In this document: positions 1 through 8,606 of the stretch, one piece after another
How positions within the stretch are numbered: position 1 is the first letter of the stretch
Layout of the letters: every line of letters begins with the position of its first letter
NCBI GenBank assembly: GCA_015075425.1
Contig: JABTUL010000002.1
Coordinates: 186,001 to 250,000, forward strand
DNA length: 64,000 nt
Direction: 5' to 3'
Source: Spirochaetales bacterium
Lineage (GTDB): Bacteria; Spirochaetota; Leptospiria; Leptospirales; Leptonemataceae
Made by a program: the position numbers and the translations under genes
Notes under the pieces: model-generated
Databases searched by the model: none
What the model was told of the DNA's origin: nothing
Seen by the model: only the letters and a program-made list of their open reading frames with translations

Positions 1-1239
1 CTCGCGATAGAGAGCCTCAAGACGAGCGGCCTCTCCTTCCAGTTCATAGAGCATGTCCCAGCTATTCATCAGTGTGGCAAAGTCACCACGTGCGGTCTCA
101 TAAGAAACCAGGGCCGATTCGCGGGCAGCCCTCGCTTGAGGAAGCAAAGAAGATCGGAACAGGGAGCGACGCTTCTTCAGGGACTGGAGGGTTTCCTCGT
201 TTATCGCCAGATCTCTTTTGAGTCGGCCAATGGCATCCAGAGCGCGATTCTCCGCGGAACGGACAGTCTCTCCGGCGGCCCGGGTATTCTGGTGGTTGCT
301 GAGAGCCGTCCAGAGAGGCACGCGTACCGTAAGTCCCACAGAGTAAGTCTCATCGCGCATCAGACCCGCCCTGAGTCCCTGCAACCGTTCCTCTTCTTTT
401 TTCAGGCTTGCAAAAACGGAAAAATCCGGTAAATACTCCGATCGTGCGAGCTTCTGGCCCTGTTCCTGCACGGACTGCTCCAGACGTGCCAGGCGAACTC
501 GTGGTGCATCTTCCAGACGACTGTCTGTCAGACGCTCAAGGAGACTATCTGTATATCCGGCGAGTCCAGAAACCTGGTTCTTCCATGTTTCGAGGCCCGG
601 ACCGGCGTTCACCAGATAGTCAAGCTCTGCGAGCTCAGATTTTTCTCTGCCAGCAAGAACAAGGACCTGATCCTGGTAACGAGCCTGACGAACTTGAACG
701 GAGGCGACATCGGCCAGAGTGCCCTTGCCTCCGGCGTAACGAGTGCGAGCCGCCTGGGCTAACGCCTGAGTACGCAGCACAAAAGATCGGGCCAGACCCT
801 GTTCAATACGAATGGACTCATAGCGGGCAAGTGCTGAGAGAGTTTCACGAGCCAGCTCGTTGCGCTCCATCACCAGAGCCACTTCCGCCTGATCGGCGCG
901 CAGACGCGCCTGACTGCTCTTTAGACTGAGTTTGCCGGGAAAAGGGATGGGTTGAGCCAGGCGGAGGCTACTGCCTTTCATACTTGCGGCCTCCGGCATG
1001 ACTTCCGGGAAAATTACGCTGCCACGCGCCCGGCCCTGCATCGTTTCCACCATGATCTCTGGATCAGGATAGGTGACCACGGCGAGGCGCGCGTTGTGCC
1101 GCATGGCCTGGACTTCGTGAAGCAGGGCCCGGATGCGCACATGACTGCTGACACTATCTGAGAGAAGTTCTTCCAGACGCGACGGAGCCGCCAGCAGCGG
1201 AAATGCTAAAATATATAAAATAATACAATACGTATTCAT
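1..1239 (-). CDS. TolC-family outer membrane efflux protein, C-terminus outside the window
   Basis: The reading frame opens at ATG 1237-1239 and runs off the left edge after 413 codons with no stop. A good ribosome site (AGGAGG, complement of 1245-1250) sits 5 nt before the start. The N-terminus has a signal-peptide-like hydrophobic stretch (residues 4-18). The rest is a helical, Ala/Arg/Glu/Leu-rich protein with the heptad character and repeat organisation of TolC/CzcC-type efflux channels, including a segment around 'SGLTVRVPLW'-like text typical of the family's second repeat (here YSVGLTVRVPLW). Known family role: the outer-membrane duct of tripartite RND or metal efflux pumps. The small Cys-rich gene just upstream suggests a metal-efflux operon continuing leftward (inference); the pump and adaptor genes are not in the window. 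Confidence 0.85.
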   Translation of the reverse strand, partial: MNTYCIILYILAFPLLAAPSRLEELLSDSVSSHVRIRALLHEVQAMRHNARLAVVTYPDPEIMVETMQGRARGSVIFPEVMPEAASMKGSSLRLAQPIPFPGKLSLKSSQARLRADQAEVALVMERNELARETLSALARYESIRIEQGLARSFVLRTQALAQAARTRYAGGKGTLADVASVQVRQARYQDQVLVLAGREKSELAELDYLVNAGPGLETWKNQVSGLAGYTDSLLERLTDSRLEDAPRVRLARLEQSVQEQGQKLARSEYLPDFSVFASLKKEEERLQGLRAGLMRDETYSVGLTVRVPLWTALSNHQNTRAAGETVRSAENRALDAIGRLKRDLAINEETLQSLKKRRSLFRSSLLPQARAARESALVSYETARGDFATLMNSWDMLYELEGEAARLEALYRE

Positions 1240-1275
1240 CTAAACCTCCTTTCTGATTGCGAAAGTCGGTTTTTT

Positions 1276-1665
1276 CTAGATCAAAAAGACACTGCAGAGG
1301 AGATAAAGCGGACGGCCGGAAACGGGAGAATCTGCCGGATGGTAAAAGAATGCTCCTGTAGCCTTTTGCACAAAGGACTGGAAAAGATCCTCCCGGGGCA
1401 AAAATCCAGGAACCGGGGTAAAAGCGTGATCTGACTTCTCTGCCTGCAGCTGACAGCCCGGGCAGGCAAGGCAGCTCTTTTCATGATCCACCGGCAGTTC
1501 CGATTTTTCCGGGAAAGACCGCTCCTCCTGTGCGGCCGACCGGGCATGACAGGGTGGAGAGTCCAGAGAACTTGAAGAGGTTACAGGCAAACAGCAGGGA
1601 TAAACGGAAACAACGCTGATGAGCAACCCGAGCAAAAAGGCAACAGTGGTGCGGCCCGCCTTCAC
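1276..1665 (-). CDS. Small secreted Cys-rich protein upstream of the efflux gene
   Basis: This is a 129-residue protein if started at GTG 1663-1665. That start gives a classical signal peptide (KAGR, then a hydrophobic run to about residue 23). The mature part has a CC pair and a CLACPGC cluster plus scattered His residues, so metal binding is possible but unproven. It ends 36 nt before the TolC-family gene on the same strand. A longer in-frame start at 1737 is possible and would add a second hydrophobic segment; neither start has a clear ribosome site. A TTGACA element (complement of 1695-1700) lies upstream, but the matching -10 is weak. I do not recognise the family. Co-location with a CzcC-like gene suggests a periplasmic accessory to metal efflux (inference). 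Confidence 0.5.
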   Translation of the reverse strand: MKAGRTTVAFLLGLLISVVSVYPCCLPVTSSSSLDSPPCHARSAAQEERSFPEKSELPVDHEKSCLACPGCQLQAEKSDHAFTPVPGFLPREDLFQSFVQKATGAFFYHPADSPVSGRPLYLLCSVFLI

Positions 1666-1747
1666 AAGGGGAGTGAAGGGTAAAACTAAGGGTATGTCAA
1701 CAATAAAAAGTGGCCCCATCAGGAATAAAGCGCCCATGAAGCGCCGT

Positions 1748-2683
1748 TCACAGATTTTTTTGGATGAATCCTGAAATGATGCCAGCCGTTTCTGCGGGAA
1801 TTTCATATTGCGGGCCGTGACCGATGTCTTTGAGCACAAGCAATTCGGAACGAGGCACCTGCGCTTTCCAGACGGGAGCATGCTTTACAGAAATGATGCG
1901 ATCCTGATCGCCCCAGACGATCAGCGTGGGAGCCTTGATGTTTTTGATCTGGTTGTCCAGAATGTAGTACGGGCCGGAACGAATTTCCCGGCGCAGAAAT
2001 TGCTCCCAGGAAAAGTTAGCCTGTGATTCTTTAATAAAATTTGCCTTGAAGGGGGCCGGGACCCATGGTACGGTCACAAAAGCTTTTTTCATGTAAGCGT
2101 CAAAATCAGCCGGACTTTGCAGGGGTTTCTCCAGCAATCTGTAGGGCTTTTTTTCTGTAACCGTTAGACCGGCCGGACTGATGAGCACCAGACTCTGCAC
2201 TCGCTCCGGATAAAGCAATGCAAACGTTGCAGCAATATGGCCGCCCATGGAGTTACCCACCAGATGTATGCGGCCCAGGCTCAGGCTGGAGAGTAAAGCG
2301 GCCAGCGCTTCTGCCTGCGCTTTGATGTGGTAGCGCCGTCCAGGATTTTGCACGCTATCTCCGCTGCCGGGAAATTCCGGCAGAAGCAAACGGAATTTAT
2401 CAGGGAAGTAGTAGCTGCTCTGCAAAAAGGCGATTTTTGCATTGGAAATGCCATGCAAGAGAACGATGGCCGGCCATTCCTTCCTCTCCAGGTGGCGCGC
2501 ATAGTAGGACATGGTGTAGCCATGATCTGCCATAGCGCTGCCTTCACTCATGCCGGCGCGCAGCGCGTACAGGCGATAGATCCCCTGGACAGCGCGATGC
2601 GGCTGGAAGAAATAGATGAAGGGAATGCTGGCCAGTAGCAAAAGCAGCAAAGCAATTTCGATTTGAAAAATTCTACGTTTCAT
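1748..2683 (-). CDS. Membrane-anchored alpha/beta hydrolase
   Basis: This 311-residue protein starts at ATG 2681-2683; longer in-frame starts run into the divergent gene and were rejected. The N-terminus has an uncleaved-looking membrane segment (about 8-26), so the enzyme probably faces the periplasm. The fold signatures are clear: an oxyanion-type LLHG at 75-78, the nucleophile elbow GNSMGG with Ser145, an acidic residue in WGDQDR and a C-terminal His in IGHGP. Together these form a Ser-Asp-His triad. The family covers esterases, lipases and C-C hydrolases; the substrate cannot be told from sequence. It is divergent from the glycosidase at 2784, sharing a 100-bp region with no clear promoter motif. 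Confidence 0.88.
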   Translation of the reverse strand: MKRRIFQIEIALLLLLLASIPFIYFFQPHRAVQGIYRLYALRAGMSEGSAMADHGYTMSYYARHLERKEWPAIVLLHGISNAKIAFLQSSYYFPDKFRLLLPEFPGSGDSVQNPGRRYHIKAQAEALAALLSSLSLGRIHLVGNSMGGHIAATFALLYPERVQSLVLISPAGLTVTEKKPYRLLEKPLQSPADFDAYMKKAFVTVPWVPAPFKANFIKESQANFSWEQFLRREIRSGPYYILDNQIKNIKAPTLIVWGDQDRIISVKHAPVWKAQVPRSELLVLKDIGHGPQYEIPAETAGIISGFIQKNL

Positions 2684-2783
2684 GGGTTCAGGGTCGGGGG
2701 AATTTCCTCCTACCGACAACACGGCCACAGCCCGGCAACGAAAAAAGTGTTGGTCTTTACGTTTGCAGACCTGGAATGGGTGC

Positions 2784-3857
2784 ATGCGTCGTGCAGTCCT
2801 GCCGCTCCTTCTGATCTTCCTGATCTTCCTGCGCTGCGACGCGCTGGGCTGGCCGGGCGCGCAGGCGCTCGAAGATTTGCGACCCATACGCGGGGCCGCT
2901 CTGGGCCATGTGCATGTACGCGGACTGGGTTACGGCAGCGCAGCTTCGGCGCGCGTCTCGCGCAGCCTGCTGGCGCACGGCCTGAATACAGTACAGCTGA
3001 ATCCCTTCGGTTATCAACCCGCCGCCAGGGATCGGCGCATCACCTTTTCCGACCCCACCCTGACCGATCAGGACTTGCGAGCGGAAATTCGTACACTGCA
3101 CGGGACCGGCTTGCGCGTCATGCTCGCGCCGCATTTGTGGATCGGCGATGAGTTGACGCCGAGCGTCTGGCGGAGCCAGCTACGCTACTCCGACCCGGCG
3201 GAGGCCACCGAATGGTTCGCGGCCTATTCGCAGTTTATCCTCCATTATGCGCGTATTGCCCGCGAGGAAAATGTCGCGATCTTCGCCGTCGGCGTGGAAC
3301 TGGAAGGCCTCACCGTGCACGATTCCCTTTTTCGCGAACTCATTGCGGCTGTGCGACGCGACGGCTATCGCGGTGCCCTGACCTATGAATGCGAGGCCTG
3401 GAACGCGCCGAATATCCGCTTCTGGGATGCGCTGGATTTCATCGGCCTGAACTTCTATTATTCGTTCTCACGTGAAGTGCGCAGCAGCAACCCGCAGGAC
3501 TTTGCCAGGCTGACGGAGTTCATTGGCCAGAAGTTGAGGCAACACTATGATCTGGGCGCGCGGCTGGGCAAACCGATAGTCCTCACCGAGTTTGGCTACC
3601 CGTCTCATCCGCTTGCCATCAGCCGCACCTCAAGCTGGCCTGCGACCCATGCCGCGCGCGATGACGAGGCGCAAATGACTGGCCTGGCCGCGCTGGATGC
3701 AGCGTTTCGTAAGGTCGGCCATCCGGCCGGCGCCATTGTGTGGAAATATGTGACGGCTCTTGACAGCTACGAGCGGCGAACGTACCCCACAGATTTTACA
3801 TTGAACCACAAGCCAGCAGAGGCACTGCTCGCGCCCCTTTTTGCAGGCTTCGAGTAA
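2784..3857 (+). CDS. Secreted or anchored TIM-barrel glycoside hydrolase, GH113-like
   Basis: The 357-residue protein is taken from ATG 2784, which gives a hydrophobic signal (about 5-17) directly after MRR; an in-frame start about 100 nt upstream would put a long non-signal extension in front. The text resembles GH113-type beta-mannanase-like TIM barrels. GVELEGLT carries the expected acid/base Glu (E172 or E174), and LTEFGYPS at the end of a late strand carries the nucleophile Glu269. NFYY and VWKYV near the C-terminus fit substrate-lining strands. The substrate is unknown; a beta-linked glycan is likely from the family. The gene looks more GC-rich by eye than its neighbours, which could reflect transfer. 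Confidence 0.75.
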   Translation: MRRAVLPLLLIFLIFLRCDALGWPGAQALEDLRPIRGAALGHVHVRGLGYGSAASARVSRSLLAHGLNTVQLNPFGYQPAARDRRITFSDPTLTDQDLRAEIRTLHGTGLRVMLAPHLWIGDELTPSVWRSQLRYSDPAEATEWFAAYSQFILHYARIAREENVAIFAVGVELEGLTVHDSLFRELIAAVRRDGYRGALTYECEAWNAPNIRFWDALDFIGLNFYYSFSREVRSSNPQDFARLTEFIGQKLRQHYDLGARLGKPIVLTEFGYPSHPLAISRTSSWPATHAARDDEAQMTGLAALDAAFRKVGHPAGAIVWKYVTALDSYERRTYPTDFTLNHKPAEALLAPLFAGFE

Positions 3858-3943
3858 AAAAGAAAATCCTGCTGCCTTAATATGGATTATTCAAAACCCG
3901 GAGTTTGATTGCCAGAACAGTGTGTCGCGCGGCCTTACCGAAC

Positions 3944-4858
3944 ATGAGCACAAAGCAACAGATGTCCACGCTGAGCCATGCAAAACGGCACCTGGCCTTT
4001 CTCACCACTGGAGATCTTTCCGGGTACACCACAGACGACCATCTGGCGGAAGCGGCGCTGGTTTCCATGGGTTGCAGTGTTGCCTGGATTGACTGGCACG
4101 ACGGTGCCGCCTGGGAAGGTTTTGATGCCGTTGTGATTCGCAGCACCTGGGATTATTCGGAAAACATCGAAGAATTCCAGAGCACGCTGGAGCGCATTGC
4201 CTGCTCCACGCGCTTGATCAATCCTCTGGAATTGGTACGCTGGAATCTCAGCAAAAATTATTTGACGGAACGCTTTGCGGGTTTTCCACAAATCCCCGGC
4301 ATACGTTTGGGCACAGACCGTGCACTTGATCCTGCCAGATGGTTCGACCTGTTTTCCGCAGACGTTCTAATTCTCAAGCCTTTGATCGGAGCCGGCTCTT
4401 CCGGGATTTTACGAGTCACCCGGGAGAATGAGGATCTTCTCATAAAGGCAATTCAAGCAGCCCCGCGCCAGGAATTTCTGCTCCAACCCTTCCTGCCATC
4501 CATCACCGGCAAAGGCGAGTTATCCTTTTTATTTTTTGGAAGGCGTTTCAGCCATGCAGTACTCAAGAAACCTGCTTCTGGCGATTTTCGCGTTCAGGAA
4601 GAATTTGGCGGTTCAATTGCGCCCATCAGGCAAGAAGATTATCCCCGCGAGTTTGACCTGGCTCAAAGGGTGTGGCAAGCCATACTTCCAGCTCCCGTCT
4701 ATGCGCGTATTGATCTGGTCTGGCTGCCGGACCACAGCCCGGCCCTCCTGGAGGTGGAATTGACCGAACCGGCCCTGTATTTTCGTTCTGATCCTCAGGC
4801 GGCAGACCATTTTGCGTATGCAGTGCTGCAGAATCTGGAATCAGGCGTTACCCCATAA
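3944..4858 (+). CDS. ATP-grasp domain protein (glutathione-synthetase-like)
   Basis: This protein has 304 residues from ATG 3944 (another ATG is at 3962; the true start is uncertain). It has the layout of small ATP-grasp ligases: an N-terminal Rossmann-like part with the VIRSTWDY motif, a lysine in LILKPLIGAGSSGI (the glycine-rich ATP-binding loop), a central LLQPF strand and the metal-binding carboxylates in ARIDLVW and LEVELTEPALYF near the C-terminus. Related proteins include RimK/glutathione-synthetase-like and DcsG-like ligases that join a carboxylate to an amine or thiol. The substrate cannot be assigned. The 3' end overlaps the convergent AlkB-type gene by 11 bp. Confidence 0.8.
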   Translation: MSTKQQMSTLSHAKRHLAFLTTGDLSGYTTDDHLAEAALVSMGCSVAWIDWHDGAAWEGFDAVVIRSTWDYSENIEEFQSTLERIACSTRLINPLELVRWNLSKNYLTERFAGFPQIPGIRLGTDRALDPARWFDLFSADVLILKPLIGAGSSGILRVTRENEDLLIKAIQAAPRQEFLLQPFLPSITGKGELSFLFFGRRFSHAVLKKPASGDFRVQEEFGGSIAPIRQEDYPREFDLAQRVWQAILPAPVYARIDLVWLPDHSPALLEVELTEPALYFRSDPQAADHFAYAVLQNLESGVTP

Positions 4859-5861
4859 CCCTGCGCCAGAGCGGCGGTGCCAGAGCAAGAATTAGCATGG
4901 CCGGATATCCTGCAGGCAGTTGCGGACTTTCTTCGAAATGCCGCAATACCTGGTACTTGCGGCTGGCGCGTGCGTGATGGTCGGAATGGCGAGGGAGATT
5001 GAACAGCACCAGACGTCCGATTAAATGATTGGAGTTCCAGGAATGGGCCGGTTTCACGCTTTCATAACGCTGGCCCTGGCGCTGGCGCACAAGCCCGTAG
5101 TGCTCAATATAATTTACAGTCTCAAGCAGCAAAATTCCCAGGAGCGCCGCAAGAGCGAAGGCCAGCAAAGCGGTATTTCCCAGAAAGAGCCAGATCGCCG
5201 CCAGCAGGGATGCTTGCGCCAGATGATCCAGCAAGAGCGTATTCTGTAGCGACCAGAATCCGTGCCCACGCTCGCGCAGTCGACGCAGCATGATACGCCA
5301 GGCAGACACATAGCTCATACTGATAGAGCGCACCCAGAAGGCGTAGAGCCCTTCGCCCTGCCGCGCCGATGCGGGATCCTCTGGCGTAGCCACATTGCGA
5401 TGATGGCCGAGGTTGTGTTCAATCATGAAGTGGCTGTACAGACTGCTGTAGAGACCCAGACGCGCCCAGAAGCGGGAAAGCTTATCCGGTCTGTGCCCCA
5501 GCTCATGCGCCACGTTGATCCCATAGATACCGCAGGCCAGGCCGGTTGCGATAATTGCGGAAGATAATTCCGCGATGCTACCTGCCTGACGCGCTTTCAA
5601 GAGCAACATCACGACCAGGGCCACGTGCAAAACAATGGCCAGGACCAGCAAATCGTCATAAATGACACGGCGCGCCTGACGCGCTTCCTCTGCCGCTTCC
5701 AGATTGCGTTGCGCGCGCGCCAGTCGCGGCATGGTCTCCAGCAGAGGAACCACGCCAAAGATGAACAGCGGCGGAATCCAGCTCCAGACTCCTCCCAAAA
5801 GAAGCGACAGATAACACAGAGCCATCAGGATAAAAGTAAAGCTATAGGCGATTGGGTTCAT
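4848..5861 (-). CDS. AlkB-type integral-membrane di-iron hydroxylase
   Basis: This 337-residue polytopic protein carries the full histidine set of the alkane monooxygenase and xylene monooxygenase family: HELGHR (residues 119-124), EHNLGHH (148-154), NYIEHYG and LPRHSDHHA. These bind the di-iron centre. Four to six hydrophobic segments surround them, as usual for AlkB. Known family reaction: terminal hydroxylation of alkanes or related chains using O2 and electrons from rubredoxin. No rubredoxin or rubredoxin reductase gene lies nearby, so electron donors must be encoded elsewhere. The third residue of the first box cluster is HR rather than the more usual HK. The gene is monocistronic-looking and convergent with the ATP-grasp gene. 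Confidence 0.9.
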   Translation of the reverse strand: MNPIAYSFTFILMALCYLSLLLGGVWSWIPPLFIFGVVPLLETMPRLARAQRNLEAAEEARQARRVIYDDLLVLAIVLHVALVVMLLLKARQAGSIAELSSAIIATGLACGIYGINVAHELGHRPDKLSRFWARLGLYSSLYSHFMIEHNLGHHRNVATPEDPASARQGEGLYAFWVRSISMSYVSAWRIMLRRLRERGHGFWSLQNTLLLDHLAQASLLAAIWLFLGNTALLAFALAALLGILLLETVNYIEHYGLVRQRQGQRYESVKPAHSWNSNHLIGRLVLFNLPRHSDHHARASRKYQVLRHFEESPQLPAGYPAMLILALAPPLWRRVMG

Positions 5862-5890
5862 CCTCTGGTTACTTCTGATTCACCCGAATT

Positions 5891-6469
5891 TCATCCAAAG
5901 GGTCGATTGCTCGCTTTCCCGTACTCGATGGAGCGCAGGGAAAATTTTTCTACTTTTGAAAACACGCCGCCATCATGCTTCACGCGCAGCTCCACATGGA
6001 TCTCTGGAGGGCACTTCATTTCGGCAATTTCTGCCATAATGTGACCGGACAGGCGAAAGTACTGCAGTTGCTGTGGCAATTGCTTTTCCGCTTTCAATCG
6101 GGCGATCGTTGCGGGAATATCATTTAGCGGTTCGTGCAATTTGAAATAGGTGACGCGATTGTTTAATACAGTCGTAACAGTGATTTCAGGAGTCTGCAGT
6201 TGCAGGCGTTTTCCGTCGGCATAAATTTCAAAATCCAGACTCCGGGGATAGAATTGTAAATCTCCGAAAAAGCTTAACCTGACGCTGAGTTTGGTCATCT
6301 CCTGCGGATTGTTGATATGCTGGGGCAGAACCGCCAGATTATAGGTGGGGTTTTTTTCTGTGATTTTCACCTTCGGTTGCGGTGATGATTGACCGTAAGC
6401 ATAGTAAACCTTTGTTGCAGCGCAAGTCAGCGAGAAGATGAAGAAAAGGGGGCTCATCTTGCGCAACAT
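5891..6469 (-). CDS. Secreted protein of unknown function
   Basis: The protein has 192 residues from ATG 6467-6469 (an upstream in-frame ATG at 6484 would add five residues and is less like a signal peptide start). Residues 1-26 form a signal peptide ending near AYGQ. The mature part is beta-rich, with alternating hydrophobic residues and phrases such as FEIYADGKRLQL, suggesting a small beta-sandwich. It has one Cys in a lipobox-unlike position (LTCAA), so a lipoprotein is possible but not convincing. It follows the AlkB-type gene's start by 29 nt on the same strand, and may share its transcript. I do not recognise the family. Confidence 0.7.
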   Translation of the reverse strand: MLRKMSPLFFIFSLTCAATKVYYAYGQSSPQPKVKITEKNPTYNLAVLPQHINNPQEMTKLSVRLSFFGDLQFYPRSLDFEIYADGKRLQLQTPEITVTTVLNNRVTYFKLHEPLNDIPATIARLKAEKQLPQQLQYFRLSGHIMAEIAEMKCPPEIHVELRVKHDGGVFSKVEKFSLRSIEYGKASNRPFG

Positions 6470-6594
6470 GCTCACATGTGGCAAAAGTCGGGTCGCAAGG
6501 TCAAGCGGAAGAAAGATGATTCAAAAGCCTGGCGAGGCCCCTTAATTATGCTGAACAAGCTAATGAGAGAGCAAATTTGAGCATATAAATAGGT

Positions 6595-7770
6595 TCACGC
6601 GAGTCCGGCTGCGGCGAGCTCTGCGCACAGTTCGGGCAAGGAAACGGCTTCCACCCCGGCGGCGATAGGAAAGCGCTCCAGGCCCCCATAAACGACGCGA
6701 CGCTGCAGCGGCTGTACGACCTCGCAGGCCGAATGAAAACCCCGCTCGATCCGGGGCGCGAGTCCGCGCTTGATCTCGATCGCCCATGGCTGGCGCTGGC
6801 CAGGGAGCTTGAGCAAAAGGTCGATTTCGGCTCCGGCCGCTGTTCGAAAAAAATACACTTCAGAACCGCCTGGAGCGGCGGCAATGAGCGACTCGATGAC
6901 CAGTCCTTCCCAGCTCCCGCCCGAAACCGGGTGGGCCATCAGAGCCTCGCGGTCTCCAATCCCGAGGAGGGCATGCACCAGCCCACTATCACGGACGTAC
7001 ACTTTGGGCGATTTTACCAGGCGCTTGCGAGCGTTGCCATGGCAGGGCATAAGACGGCGCACAAGCAGCAGGTCCACGAGCAAGTCGAGATAGACCGCGA
7101 CCGTCTTGCCATCCACAGCCAGAGCGCGAGCGAGCACGGCTAAATTGAGCAGAGAGCCCTGCTGGTGCGCCAGCATGGTCCAGAATCGACGGAGGGTCTC
7201 AGCCGGAATACGCGGTCCGAGTTGCGGGATGTCTCGCTCAAGGTAGGTTCGGACAAAATCGATCCTCCACCGCAAGCTGGCCGCGTCGGAACGGGCCAAA
7301 AGGCTTTCAGGAAAACCGCCGCGCAACCAGAGGGCATTGAGGCGGTCCGGGCCGACTTCTCCGGCATCGAGGGTCGCAAGCTCCAGGTAGCGGATTCGGC
7401 CAGCCAGCGACTCGCTCGATTGCTTGAGCAGATCAATCGACGCCGAGCCCAGCACCAGAAAACGGCCGGTGCCCTGCCCACTCCGGCGGCCACGGTCGAT
7501 AAGTCCGCGGAGGCTCTGAAAAAGCTGCGGCATGCGCTGGATCTCATCAAGGATGACGAGTTTGTCTGTATGCTGCTCGAGGTACAATTCGGGCTCGACC
7601 AGTTTGCTCCGGTCAGCCATGGACTCCAGATCCAGATAGATCGACGGCCGGGAACGGGCCACCTCAAGCGCCAGCGTGGTCTTCCCGGCCTGGCGCGGGC
7701 CCATGAGGGCCACGGCAGGGCTTTCCACCAGGCCAGTCCTGAGGGCGGAGAGGAGTCGGCGCGGGATCAT
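6595..7770 (-). CDS. AAA ATPase with DUF4143 (AAA_14 family)
   Basis: This protein has 391 residues from ATG 7768-7770, the Met that directly follows the 37-bp palindrome. The first half is an AAA_14 domain: Walker A GPRQAGKT at 24-31, Walker B LVILDEIQ near residue 75, and a FLVLGSAS sensor strand. The second half is DUF4143, with a YLERDIPQL helix, a winged-helix-like LLNLAVLARAL stretch and a PD-(D/E)XK-like segment (EIDLLLKLPG...WAIEIKRG). Such proteins are common multicopy accessory genes. They are sometimes described as predicted ATPases with a nuclease-like C-terminus, with no established role. The gene is visibly GC-rich compared with the core genes nearby, suggesting transfer. A longer in-frame start at 7836 would read through the palindrome and is less likely. 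Confidence 0.88.
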   Translation of the reverse strand: MIPRRLLSALRTGLVESPAVALMGPRQAGKTTLALEVARSRPSIYLDLESMADRSKLVEPELYLEQHTDKLVILDEIQRMPQLFQSLRGLIDRGRRSGQGTGRFLVLGSASIDLLKQSSESLAGRIRYLELATLDAGEVGPDRLNALWLRGGFPESLLARSDAASLRWRIDFVRTYLERDIPQLGPRIPAETLRRFWTMLAHQQGSLLNLAVLARALAVDGKTVAVYLDLLVDLLLVRRLMPCHGNARKRLVKSPKVYVRDSGLVHALLGIGDREALMAHPVSGGSWEGLVIESLIAAAPGGSEVYFFRTAAGAEIDLLLKLPGQRQPWAIEIKRGLAPRIERGFHSACEVVQPLQRRVVYGGLERFPIAAGVEAVSLPELCAELAAAGLA

Positions 7771-7807
7771 CCTTGCAATTATGGAGCACCGCTCCGTAAT
7801 TGCAAGG
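7771..7807. promoter_or_regulatory. 37-bp near-perfect palindrome at the start of the DUF4143 ATPase gene
   Basis: Bases 7771-7787 and 7791-7807 are complementary at 16 of 17 positions (the exception is a G-T wobble), around a 3-base centre. The outer arms read CCTTGCAATTA and the inner arms GGAGC/GCTCC. The element ends exactly where the ATPase start codon begins, and its last bases (GCAAGG) take the place of the ribosome site. It could be an operator for autoregulation, or an mRNA hairpin that hides the start. It has no T-run on either side, so a terminator is unlikely. Confidence 0.8.
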
Positions 7808-7879
7808 TTAATTCGGAGGCATTCACCATCGCCCATGCCGACTGGGAGGGGAGAGAAAAGGGCATCCTTCTATCGCTAT

Positions 7880-8266
7880 CTACCCCAGGTCTTCGAATGT
7901 TGGCTCGTAAGCCATGGCGGCGGGGAAATCCAAGGTCCATTCCCCTGGATCAATACCCGTTTCGACTGCGGCCATCCTGCGCGCATGAGCGACGGCTCTG
8001 GCCCAATTCTGGTCGACTTTGCTTTTAAGAGATGGAGAATCCACGAACCATGTTTCCAGCTGGTGCTGTGAGTCGAGGATGGACCCGGGCCAGGAGCGCG
8101 ATCGCCCGTCCGGTTGGATGGACCATTTGCAGATATGAAGAGCCAATCGTTCCATGTACGAGCGCATGGAATGTTCATCGGAGCGGGTCATTTCTTCTAT
8201 AATGGGATACAATCGGGGATCGGCTGATTCTGAATAGATGCGTATCAATTTCTCCGTCGCATTCAT
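7880..8266 (-). CDS. DUF29-type small protein
   Basis: This 128-residue protein starts at ATG 8264-8266, with AAAGGGC six bases upstream as a ribosome site. The C-terminal two thirds match the DUF29 pattern as I know it: a HICKWSIQP helix, GRSRSWPGSI, a PSLKSKV segment, and the AVAHARRMAAVETGID helix followed by a Pro/Glu-containing tail. The usual N-terminal LYEEDFYAW-like segment is not obvious, so the N-terminus is diverged or shortened. DUF29 proteins are widespread in accessory regions and have no known function. It lies upstream of the ATPase gene on the same strand, separated by 109 bp containing the palindrome. Confidence 0.7.
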   Translation of the reverse strand: MNATEKLIRIYSESADPRLYPIIEEMTRSDEHSMRSYMERLALHICKWSIQPDGRSRSWPGSILDSQHQLETWFVDSPSLKSKVDQNWARAVAHARRMAAVETGIDPGEWTLDFPAAMAYEPTFEDLG

Positions 8267-8606
8267 TGCCCTTTATCCACTGAAGAGAAGGACAGTGGCT
8301 CCGGTCGTCCGTCAAGCGGATTTTGCGGAGGTGCTTTCAAACGGGCGCAGAGGTCGGGCCTTAAACATCAGGCCTTCGGCGGTAAATGGATACCATACCA
8401 CCATACAACCATACAAGCAGTACACGAACATTAATAAATCTTTCTGTAGATTTCCACGTTTTTGAAACCTATAAATCGCGGACCCAGGAAGTATCGCGGC
8501 AGAATGAAGTGGGCCGGCAACTTTGCTGGCAGAGAGGGCAACCTGGAAAAGATGCGGTGCGATGTATGATTGCCATCGCAGCCGGAGGATGCGAAATAAG
8601 TAGACC
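8267..8606. other. Gene-free stretch of about 340 bp
   Basis: I see no credible gene on either strand between the DUF29 start and the end of the downstream Uma2-type gene. The short reading frames here have no ribosome site and no recognisable protein text. The only structure noticed is the short 8-bp tandem repeat at 8391-8414. The AT-rich part around 8430-8470 could hold the DUF29 promoter, but no convincing -35/-10 pair was found. Confidence 0.5.
8391..8414. repeat. Three tandem copies of an 8-bp unit
   Basis: TACCATAC, CACCATAC and AACCATAC follow each other directly, differing only in the first base. This may be a replication-slippage tract. It lies in the gene-free stretch upstream of the DUF29 gene. 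Confidence 0.6.

Noticed and set aside
408-929. A 173-codon plus-strand frame at the left edge
   Set aside because: It lies opposite the TolC-family gene, which has a ribosome site, a signal peptide and family text.
7165-8028. A 287-codon reading frame on the plus strand
   Set aside because: It lies entirely opposite the DUF4143 ATPase gene and its leader, and its text has no domain or signal; the GC-rich gene makes long antisense frames likely.
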